Of a stretch of 64,000 nt of DNA, positions 15,934 through 26,400 are shown one piece after another; within the stretch, counting starts at the first letter, position 1, and each line of letters begins with the position of its first letter. Source of the DNA: DAOVFN01 sp964607835 (GTDB taxonomy: Archaea; Aenigmatarchaeota; Aenigmatarchaeia; QMZP01); contig CAZSLL010000002.1 of the NCBI GenBank assembly GCA_964607835.1, positions 1 through 64,000 of the forward strand, read 5' to 3'. The notes beneath the pieces were generated by a model. The model was given only the letters and a program-made list of their open reading frames with translations, was not told the origin of the DNA and searched no databases. The position numbers and the translations under genes are program-made.

Positions 15934-16401
15934 TCACTTCCTGGCCAGTTCGAAGAACTTCTTGCGTCGAACAGTCGCTCCCTCTACCACTCCCTCGCGC
16001 TCCAGGCTGACCATGTACTCGTTGCACCTTGTCCTGGAGAGCTTGAGCATCCTGGCCAGCTCTGCCATGGAGAGCTTCCCGTGCTCCTCCAGGAGGCTCT
16101 TTATCATGCTCTTGACCTTGAGGGTCCTTATGCTCTCGGGCTTCTCCCTTCCCGGGGGCGATGTCATCCTCTGGTATTCCAGGATGTCGTGTATCCGCTC
16201 CCTCTTGACTCCCTCGAGCTTTTTCTCCATCTCCCTGAGCCTGAACAGGATGTCATCCATCTTGTCCTCCATCCAGTCAGCCTTCCTTGAATCGAAGTCC
16301 TCCCTTATCTTTACCCGCTCCTGGTTGAGCTTGCTCTTGAGAACCAGAAGTGAGTTTATCTCCTTCCTCTTATCGCTATCAGAGCGGCTAAAAAGGGGCA
16401 T
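15934..16401 (-). CDS. Coiled-coil winged-helix transcription regulator
   Basis: A 155-residue protein. Residues about 8-75 are highly charged and heptad-like (coiled coil, likely dimerising). Residues about 92-155 form a winged helix-turn-helix: RTLKVKSMIKSLLEEHGKLS, then MAELARMLKLSRTRCNEYM as the helix-turn-helix, then a wing ending in RRKKFFELARK. This fits small archaeal MarR/ArsR-like regulators. Its promoter (TATA-like CTTTTATTG, 16431-16423) predicts a leaderless mRNA. A perfect inverted repeat, TGTCG-GT-CGACA, sits between that TATA and the start codon, an ideal place for autorepression. The surface-gene operon diverges from it and has a near copy of the site in the same place. Confidence 0.85.
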   Translation of the reverse strand: MPLFSRSDSDKRKEINSLLVLKSKLNQERVKIREDFDSRKADWMEDKMDDILFRLREMEKKLEGVKRERIHDILEYQRMTSPPGREKPESIRTLKVKSMIKSLLEEHGKLSMAELARMLKLSRTRCNEYMVSLEREGVVEGATVRRKKFFELARK

Positions 16402-16411
16402 GTATAAATAA

Positions 16412-16423
16412 TGTCGGTCGACA
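16412..16423. promoter_or_regulatory. Palindromic operator, regulator promoter
   Basis: TGTCGGTCGACA has 5-bp perfect arms around GT. It lies between the minus-strand TATA-like element (about 16431-16423) and the regulator start codon at 16401, so bound protein would cover the transcription start. It shares CGGTCGACA with the site at 16465, exactly 50 bp away. Confidence 0.55.
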
Positions 16424-16454
16424 ATAAAAGCCTTTCGAGGGGTTAATTAATTCA

Positions 16455-16473
16455 TTGTATATACCGGTCGACA
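16455..16473 (+). promoter_or_regulatory. TATA box and operator of the surface operon
   Basis: TTGTATATAC (about 16454-16463) is the likely TATA box, giving transcription from about 16485 and ATG at 16500. It is followed immediately by CGGTCGACA (16465-16473), the same 9-mer as in the regulator promoter and in the same place relative to the TATA box. A second AT-rich box (CATATATAG, 16481-16489) is too close to the start codon to serve it. Confidence 0.55.
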
Positions 16474-16499
16474 TGCATGCCATATATAGTGGTTAAGCA

Positions 16500-17426
16500 A
16501 TGAGTGGCGGGCGGCGTTCAGATGGCTTCAGGAAATCCAGCTCTGGCCAGGCCCCGGTATTGGCCGGCATTTTCTTTCTCCTCCTGGTCCCCACTACAGT
16601 GATACTCGCCCAGAACGCCACCCTTAACATAACCGGTGAACTGCTCGCCAACCTCACCCCGGGGAACGGGACCGCCCCCCTCAACGCCACCCCCGCGGAT
16701 CCCTTCCATGATAACGCAACAGAGAATACGACCACACTGCTCTATTCCAATACCTCCCTGCCCAATGCCACTTCTGGGACAGAGAACCATAACGCTTCCA
16801 TCTCTCAAACCAATGCGACCCTTCCGAATGACGCCTCCCATGCGGTAAACCAGACCTCGCCCCAGGGAAACCAGACCTCTGCCCCTGGGGGAAACCAGAC
16901 CATTTCCCCGGAAAACGAAACCAACACCACCATGCCGGACGGGAAATTCACTTACCCTGCCCACAACGAGAATGCCCCTGAAGGCAACGCCACCTCCCGG
17001 GGCGGGAACCAAACCAATACAACCATTCCCGGCAATGCAACCAACCAGACCGCAGGGAACGAAACCCTTTCAAATGAGACCGCGCACAACCAGTCCCTGC
17101 AGAACGATACAAAGAACATCACGGGCAACCAGACCAACCTAACCGGCCCTGGGCTCAACTTGAGCCTTTCACTACCAGAGCGGGCGGACAGGGGGCACCC
17201 CTTCAACGTGACCGCCCTGGTCGAGAACACCGGGGGCCTGCCAGCTGAGGACGCGACCCTGGAGTGGATTCTGCCAAAGGGCTTCGCTGTCTTGCAGGGC
17301 AGCAGGAACCAGTCATTCGACCTGGGTCCTGGGGCCTCTTTCAGGAGCAGGCTTCTCCTCGAAACCCCCCTGGGAGTCGGGCTCGGGATGCATGAAATCA
17401 TGGCAAGGGTGGTGTACCATGATTGA
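16500..17426 (+). CDS. Sequon-saturated exported protein
   Basis: A 308-residue protein. An N-terminal basic stretch is followed by SSSGQAPVLAGIFFLLLVPT, a class III-like or ordinary signal helix, then AQNATLNITGELL. That start closely matches the N terminus of the giant protein encoded next (LAQNATNMTNITGSLL), so the two are related at this end. Residues about 38-215 are low-complexity Asn/Thr/Gln/Gly/Pro sequence; the whole protein has about 31 Asn-X-Ser/Thr sequons, far above chance. The last 90 residues resemble a CARDB/DUF11-type Ig fold (FNVTALVENTGGLPAEDATL). A heavily glycosylated cell-surface mucin-like protein is the best reading. First gene of the surface operon; its stop codon lies 8 bp inside the giant gene. 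Confidence 0.82.
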   Translation: MSGGRRSDGFRKSSSGQAPVLAGIFFLLLVPTTVILAQNATLNITGELLANLTPGNGTAPLNATPADPFHDNATENTTTLLYSNTSLPNATSGTENHNASISQTNATLPNDASHAVNQTSPQGNQTSAPGGNQTISPENETNTTMPDGKFTYPAHNENAPEGNATSRGGNQTNTTIPGNATNQTAGNETLSNETAHNQSLQNDTKNITGNQTNLTGPGLNLSLSLPERADRGHPFNVTALVENTGGLPAEDATLEWILPKGFAVLQGSRNQSFDLGPGASFRSRLLLETPLGVGLGMHEIMARVVYHD

Positions 17427-20400
17427 GGGTATCATCCTGGCCGCGGAGAGGATGAAGTCCAGCATGGGCCAGTCAGAGGTCCTGGTTGCCCTGCTCTTCC
17501 TGGGCCTGGTATCAGGGGCTGTCCTCGCCCAGAACGCCACCAACATGACCAACATAACCGGCAGCCTGCTCTCAGCCCTCCCCTCGAACTCGACCGATGA
17601 TGGCTTGGTGGTGGCCGAGGCCTCGGGTGTGGTGGAGCTCTTCGCCAACACAGCAATCGAGCTCCCCCTGAGTCGAACCGTCTATTTCTCGAACGATACC
17701 ATGCGCGTCACTGTCGGACTCATTCTCGACAACGGTGAGCCAATGCCCGGGGAAAGGATAGAGTACCTCCTGGACGGCTCACTCGTGGGATCGGGCCTGA
17801 CAGGCCCCCCCGGCCAAGCCAACATCTCCCTTTCCCTCAGTGGCCTCGATGGTGACCACAACTTCACGGTCCGCTACCCTGGCAGGTCCCACTACAACCC
17901 ATCATGGGAGAGAGCCTTGATTACGGTGATGCCTGCCAACAGGACCAACAAGACCATTGTGCCTCTACAGAACCGGCCGCCTCTGGCAGTGAGAGAGATT
18001 GATGACATCCACCTCTACGAGGGCGCTTTCGAGGAGGTCGACCTCACCACGAGGTTCAGCGACCCTGACGGTGACGAGCTCTTCTTCTCCTTCAGGCTCA
18101 TAGAGAACCAGGAAAGTCCCGGCCTCTCAGTCACAATAAGCGGGGGCGTGGTCAACATCAGCGCCGCAGAGAACGTCTCGGGTCTGTGGCCCATACAGTT
18201 CACAGCAAGGGATCCCCACAACGCCTCGGTGAGGGGAAAGGCTTTCAACATCATAGTGAAGAAGCGCTCAAGGCTTTCCAATGATTTTGACGGCATGGTT
18301 TCGGCGGAGCTTCCCTCCCTGTCCGGTGTCGGGGACACCTCAGAGCTCAGACTTTCCCTCAGCCCGCCCGAGGGGGCCAGGCCCAGCGTTACCATAAGCA
18401 CACTCCTTGACTACGATGGGCCTGAGCTTGTGCGCGGCCCGGATGGCGATGCCCTGATTTATGACATCGCTGCGGAGAGTTGCGGCGAGCATGACCTTTT
18501 CATTATGGTGGGCATGAGGGACCAGGCCGACGACAGGTGGATAATCGCGAACAGGACATACACAATCAGCGTTCCCTGCTCGGGGAGCGAGAGCAGAGAG
18601 GTCCAGGGAATGTCCCTTGTGGAGAGGGAGCCCCCTGTCGCAGAGCTCGCCGAGGCAGGAAAGCCTGCCGAAGTCACGGCCAGGGTAAGGGTGTCCAACA
18701 AGGCCTCCCTGAGACCCAACCTCACCCAGAGGGCCACTGTCAGGCCGCCGGCCCGCTCCCTGGAGCTCCTCTCGGCAAGGGACCTGGGGGGCAGGCAGAT
18801 TTCCACACCAAAGAGTGGCCCTCTCTCCCTTCTGGGAAGGCTCGTGGGCATGGAAGAGGGCGTCGGTATCGAGCTTAAGCCTGATGAGGAAAGGGAACTG
18901 GAGATCACCTACACCATCCCCGGCCCAGAGAAAACCGAGAAGGCCCTTTCTGCCGAGGGGTGGGCCAAGCTGGTGGGGGTGGAGAACAGGACAGAGTTCA
19001 GGAGGATTCTTCTCAGCACCGACATACCCGAGAAACTAGTTCCCAGGGTAAGCCTTCTTTCGGGCAGAAAATCCTTCTCCAGGGGGGACATCCCAGAGCT
19101 CAGGGTGGCCCTGTCCGGCTCTGAGATTGTGCTCGAGCCCGCTGACGGCGGGGAGCCCGTTGAGTTCTCTTTTGGTGACAGGGACAGTGACCGCCTTCCT
19201 GACACCCTCTCCTGGGAATCCTCGCCTGGCAGGGAGTTCCTCGTGAAGGGGACCCCCCTCCCGGAGCCCTCCTCAGTTGAGGTGAGGGACAGCCTAGGAT
19301 ATGAGGTCGATGCGGATGTCACTGCGCTGGGTGACGGGAGCTTCTCTGTCAGGGTGCCCAAGCCAGGGGAATTCAGGCCCGGTCGCTACAGCGTTGTCAT
19401 CAGGTCAGGCGGGAAGGAATACACATCATGGTTCGACTGGGGACTCATAAGCATGAACACCCTCAGGGACGGCTGGGGAACGGGTATGTTCAGACCATGG
19501 GAAACCGCCGAGATAGCCATGGTGGTCCTGGACAGGCACGGCTATCCTGTATCAGGAGCTGACGTGAGGCTGGAGGTCAGGAGCCCGCTCGGGTTCAGGA
19601 GGAGCTTCTCCACATGGTCAGGGACTATTCAGGACCAGGGCAACGGCATATACACAGCAGAGTACAGGGTCATGGCCACGGGCAACCACACCATGGTGGC
19701 CAGGACATCGGGCCAGGGCGTTGAGAGCTCTGTTGAGTCGCACTTCGTGTCCAGCCACGTGTATGATTTCGACATACTCAGGAAGAGCCAGCTCACGCTC
19801 GACCCCAGGCTCGAGGACCTCAGGGGAACCATCAGGGTAATATCCCACACCCCTGACCAGGAGGTGGACCTTACCGAGTACCTTCCCGCATCGTTCGATG
19901 TGAAGGACGCGGGAGGGGCCAGGGTGGTGAACCACGGCGACGTGAAGTCCCTGGAGTGGGTGGGCCTCATGAGCGGCTCCTCTGTTTCCTACGTGGCGGC
20001 TGTCCCGCACAAGTGGCCATACCTGTACGAGCTCGGCCCGGCGCTGGTGGAGCACTCGGGCGAAACCTTCAGGGAGGCCAGGCCCTGGCAGTTCGCGGTG
20101 GACCCGGGCATGTGGCTGGAGTTCGTTTCCCCCACCCCGGAGGACGGGCACTACACCAGCGACCGCTACGCCTTCATAAACGTCTCCCTGAACAGGACAG
20201 GCCAAGTCTCTGCCTTCATAGACTGGGACCGCTCCCTGGTCGGGCACTGGGGCTTTGACGAGAACGCGGGCTCTGCTGTGACAGACAACTCCACCTGGGG
20301 AAACAACGGTACAGTGATAGGAACCCCGGACTGGACAACGGGCGAGTTCGACTATGCCCTGGGTTTTGACACCACCAACAACATCACCATAGGAAACGCC

Positions 20401-23400
20401 TCTTCCCTGGACCTGTCGGGAAACATGACCGTGGAGCTCTGGGTGAACTCCACATCTGACTGGTCGAACGTGGAGGCCTGGGTAAACCCCAACAGAACCT
20501 ACACCACGTGGGCCAACTCATCATTCAGCTACAGGATGCCCTTCGTTATTGAGTCTGACGTTGCCCAGGACGAGTACCAGGTGCTCATTGACCTCATGAA
20601 CAGCGGTGAGAACCAGTTCGACTACGACAGGGTGGACAGCGAGGGAAATGACATAAGGTTCTACGACAGCGACAACAACCCCTTGCCCTACTGGATACAC
20701 TACTGGTGGGACGAGGGCAACTCCACGATATGGGTCAAGACCGACGTCTCTGCGGGCAACACCACCATATACATGTACTACAACTCCTCTGAAATAGACT
20801 ACAGCGAGTCCAGCGCAGAGGGCGTGTTCACATACGACACCACATACGAGCTCTACATGAACTTCAATGATGACGCAGAGGGTGATACATGGTACGTGGC
20901 CTCATACTTCGACGACACAGACGTTGTATTCGAGGGTCTTGACACCACGCTCTCGGCCAGGGGCAAGGACACCAGTGAGACCATCACAGATAACCACAAC
21001 ACTGTCCAGGCATCAGGCCCAATAATGGGCAAGCCCTACGGCGAGGACATGGACGGCCCCATGCCAATATCAAGGTCAGGCACGAAGATAGGCATTGCCT
21101 GCAACAGGGGGACAGACTACTTCTCTGTTTGCTCCCCGTGGGGCTCCGCTGAAGTGGACGTTGACTGCCAGTCAGGGACAGACGACACAGGCAATTCCGT
21201 TTCCGAGGGCACATGCATCGAGATAACCGGGGCCAGCTGCTCTGACGGCTCAGGCTACAATGACGCCAGCATACTAATCACGTCTGATATCCCGGTAATC
21301 GTGAACTATGACGGAGGGACCCAGGACACCATGATGCCCGGGGGCTCTGACAGCGCAAGCTTCGCTTCCAGGGCCTTCAGCGGCCACTGGTTCGGCACGG
21401 GCAACAACAACGCAAAGATTACCTCGGTGTCCGGGACAGCCAGCTTTGATGTGTACACCCAGGAGAGCGACGGGGACTATGACTCATCCACCGGAAACTC
21501 GGTCAGCGAGAATGACGGTGACGACCTCTGCGGATACACCAATTCAGGTACCTGCAGCAGTAACGGCGAGGGCCCTGCCTTCCACATAATCGGCGACAAT
21601 GTGGCCATGAACCAGATAGCAGACGGCGACGGAAGCCAGTCCTACACCTGGAGCAAGTACGAGGAGCTTGATACAGAGTACATCATCCCCACCCCGGTCC
21701 AGTACATAACCGTGGCCGCACCGTTCAACAGCACCAACGTGACCATATACACACTCAGCGGCACCTACGTGGACAGCGACCTCATGGGGGGAAGCCAGGA
21801 CTGGCCCTATCCCCAGCAGGAGTGCTTCGGCAGCTGTGACGACAGCTCCACATGGCAGAGCGACCTCTGGGTTGTGGCTGACAAGCCCATACACGTCATG
21901 TACGAGGACGATTCAGGAGGCTCGGCCAACGAGGACGAGAGCGAGGCGTGGGGCAGGATTCACGGAAGGCGCTACCACCCCAACGTGAGCCTGCCTGAGA
22001 TGGGCTCTGAGCAGGGGTACGACAGGCTCACCTACATGAACACAAGCATGCTCATCGAGAAGGGAGACTCGTTCAGGCTCAGCCTCGTTGACCCCCAGGA
22101 CCCGGCATCGAACATGGCTGATTCTGCCCTGGTGTCCAACGAATGGCAGCACGTGGCCATGACCTATGACGGCTCCTACATAAGACTCTACATAAACGGG
22201 ACCCTCATGGAGTCCAGCGCATTCACAGAGCCGCTTGCCTCGTCTGCCGGGGAAAACCTGAGCATAGGCCTTAACATCAACGCCACAATAGACGAGGTCA
22301 GGCTATGGGACAGGGCCCTTGACCAGCAGGAGATTCAGGCCAGCTACAACGCCAGCGCGAACAGCCTGTACAGGAACTTCACCGGACTCGTGGAGGGAGA
22401 GTACAGTTTCTACGCCTTTGCCATCAAGGGCGACTTCAACTACACAGAGACCAGGGACATAACCATAGACTACAATGCACCTGGCCTGGAATTCGTGTCC
22501 CCCACAGAGGTCAACAACAGCTACATATTCCGCAACTACACAGAGGCCAACCTCTCTGTGTCTGACATGCTGAACACCTCAACCCTCATAGACTGGAACT
22601 ATACCCTGAGGGGCTGGTGGGATATGGATGCGGAGGTCAATGACATCCTCCAGGATCAGTCGAGTTGGGGCAATGACGCGGAGAGGAAGGGCATAGGGCT
22701 GGACAAGCCCAACATCACAGAGGGCATGTTCAACAACTCCGTACTGCTGGACGGCGTCAAGCACTACCTGGATGTGGAGTCCTCCCAAAGCCTGAACATC
22801 ACCAGGAGAATAACTCTGGAGGCCTGGGTCAACACAGACAACGACACCCTCATGGAGATATTGGGCAGGGACGATGACGTAAACAATGAGAGGAGCTATG
22901 CCCTTTACATGCATGGCGACGGGCTGGCCTCCTTTGCCCTCAGCTCTGACGGCTCCTCGGTGACAGAGCTCAACACCACCTCATCGCTCAATGACGGTGA
23001 GTGGCACCACGTCGCAGGAACCTGGAACGGAAGCAACATGAGCATATACGTGGACGGCTCCCTTGAGGCCTACACTGATTTCTCAGGGGCCCTGTTCGCC
23101 AGCGACGAGAAGCTCCAGATAGGCAAGCGCAATGCAGAGTACTTCGAGGGCAGGATTGACGAGGTCAGGGTGTGGTCCAGAGCCCTCAGCCAGGGCGAGC
23201 TCATGATGAGCAGGGGCACTGAAGGAATTGACACCCTGGGGAACTTCACCCTTCTGGATGACGGCATGTACAGGTACTATGCCGTATCCACTGACCTTTT
23301 GGGCCAGAGGAACCAGACCGAGACAAGGTACCTGAACATAAACTCAACGCCTGACCTCATAACCCCGTTCTGGACCAGCAACAGCACCACCGCCATCAAC

Positions 23401-26400
23401 GGCACCACCCACTACGCAGAGCTCGTCAACTTTACAGTGACCCTGAGGGACAACTACGTGGGAGGCCAGTTCATATTCAGCTATGACAACGGTAGCGGCA
23501 CGTTCTACAACAACAGCGCCTCATACTGGCTTCACCCCACATACGACGTGGTGTCCCAGAAGAACATAACCGGGACCAAGGGGGATGTGGTGAGATGGCT
23601 CTGGTACTTCAACGACTCCTACGGCAACATGAACTCCACAGACACCTGGGAGTTCACTGTCGGCAACGCCCCTCCCGAGGCGCCTACCCTTCTCACACCA
23701 ACCAGCTACGGCGAGCAGTCAGAGGGTGTGGAGTTCAACTTCACATACTCCGCAGTGGACGTGGACGAAGAGCCCCTGACATACCACTTCTACTTCGACG
23801 GCATCCTCAACCGCTCCACTACAGATACCTATGTCAACATGACGCTTCCAAAAGGCAAGTACAACTGGTCTGTCATGTCGGATGACGGAATTGAGAATTC
23901 CAGCATGAGCGATGTGTGGTACTTCTACGTCCTCGAGTGGACAGACTGGTGGAACAAGACCTGGGCCTACAGGAACGTGTTCAACATTACCAACACCGCC
24001 GGCAACCTGACCGAGTTCCAGGTCTACCTGGACGAGGTTGACACCACCACCCCGATATCAGAGGGCAAGATGCAGTCAGACTGCAGCGACATAAGGTTCG
24101 CCAACGACTCCGGGCACGAGATTGAGTTCTTCGTTGAGCCAAGGTGGTGCAACGACGACGAGAGCAGGATATGGGTTCAGATCCCGTTCCTGGAGAACGA
24201 TACCACAACCCAGCTGTTCATGTACTACGGCCCGCTCTACAACGTGACCTCTCACAGCAACGAGCAGGCCACATTCAACTATACAGAGCGCACCCCTGTA
24301 CTCATCCCCCTGGGAACCAACAACGCCATTGGCGGGCTCAACAGCAGCGTCCAGGCCCTGGACAACAACACCAATGCTTCCATAGGCTCCTGGGAGGAGG
24401 GGGACATGGACGAGTACGAGTTCTTCGGCCTCAGGGGCCAGACCGACTACCAGAACACACAGACCCTCAACTCCACTGGCGCTGTGTTCGCAGACCACGT
24501 GGGAAATGGTACCACCAGCGACAACGGCGCTGCCCCGGGCGATGCCTGGGTTCCCGTGGGATGGGCAGCTTATGAGTACATGTACCCCTTCAACAGGAAC
24601 TACAACTATTTCTTCATGTACTCCCCCTACTCTGACGCCTCTGTGGACGTTTACTACAGTTCGGGCACCTCCTGGCCGGGCTCTGCGGACGAGACCATAA
24701 CCATTCAAAAGGGAGGCATCAACATTACCACGGTGAACACTGACGGCAATGACGAATCTGCCCTGCGGGTAATATCCGATGCGCCCATCTCGGTCTTCGT
24801 CCAGAGCGGCCCCAGCAACACAGGCATGGGTCGATACTCCCAGGACAACTTCCCTGCCCACACATATGACACAGACCTCTTCGGAATCCCGTCAAGAGCA
24901 TTCAACATCGTGCCACTCGAGGACAGCACCCTCATCAGACTGTACTGGGGCGACGGGGTTTCACAGCTCACCCTGTACTTGGATGGCGGGGAGGTGTACG
25001 AGCCACCCAGTGAGTTCATGCTTCCTGACATTGACAACACTGACAGCGAGGGCAGAATTCAGTCAGCCCATCTCTCCGCAAGCGACCCCATCATGGCCGT
25101 GCAGACCGCAGATGCTGACGGAACCGACGCCACCACCTTCCTTCCGGAGTACGAGCTCAGCTCCAGGTACGTCCTGCCCCAGGACGGCCAGTACCTCACC
25201 ATTGCAACCGTGGACTCGCACACGAACTGCACGCTCTGCACGCCCGCAGGCTCTTGCGAGGACCAGAGCTCCTCCCCTGACATAGACTACCCCTATCCTG
25301 ACCACCTGTATTTCGGGAGCGGTACAGACGGTGCCAACATTCCCGAGGGCTCAGTCCTGGACTGTGACGCCGCGGTTTTCGCATACTACGAGAACCAGGG
25401 CGACCAGGGCACCGCCCATGGTGACGAGCACAACATATTCTCCTACAAAGGGATGAGGAAGTACGCGGACCCCTACCCCACCATAGAGGACACAGGGGAG
25501 CAGGACATAATCCCCGAGATTAATGACACCTCTGTCACGCCATCAGCTGACGGCTGGGGCGCGAGGCACAATTTCAGCGTTTACGCATACGACTGGGACA
25601 ACCAGACCCTCGTGGTCAGACTCTACTACTCCGGTTCCTCAGGCGGGCCCTGGGAGTACCTGGACTACACGGTGGCGGAGTACGCGGCCACCAGGCACGA
25701 GGTCACTGTGGAGGACGTGAGGTTCGGGTGCTCTGACATAGGGACCCGGTACTTCTACTTCAACACCACTGACAGCGCGGGCCACTCCGCAGAGGCCTAC
25801 GGCTCCTCCTTCACTCTGCAGGAGGATGACGTCACCCTGGAGTACGTGGCAGGCGACGGCCATACCCTCAACAGGAGCGACTCCCGGACAGGCTACCAGA
25901 CCGATGTCATAACCAGGGTCTATGACGACGACAACGAGACCTATGCCTTCACCGACGATATAGTAGCCAAGCTCTGGGTCACAGAGGACGGCTCTGAGTA
26001 CGACGACATCGACATAACCACCAACGACACGGGCCACCTCCAGATTCAGTCCACAGGGGGCAAGTTCAACCCTGACTGCAACTACAGCGTGGGTGCGCAG
26101 AACTGGTACATGGAGGTCCAGGAAAGCGACCCCTGCTACAAGTCAGCCATCTCAGGCATCTATGACATATACATAACAGGAGACCTGCAGAACACCATAA
26201 CATCCCAGAGCGAGGGCTCTAACGAGTACAACTCAGGTGACACCATAACCTTCGAGGGAACCGTGGTTGACGACTGCGGCAGCACTGTGAGCTCTTCCGA
26301 CGTGTACTTCACTGTGACCCAGGGCTTGTCCACCATAGAGGTGTGCCACGCATCCTGGACCGGTTCCCTCTTCAGATGTGTGTGGTCGGACACCTCCGGC

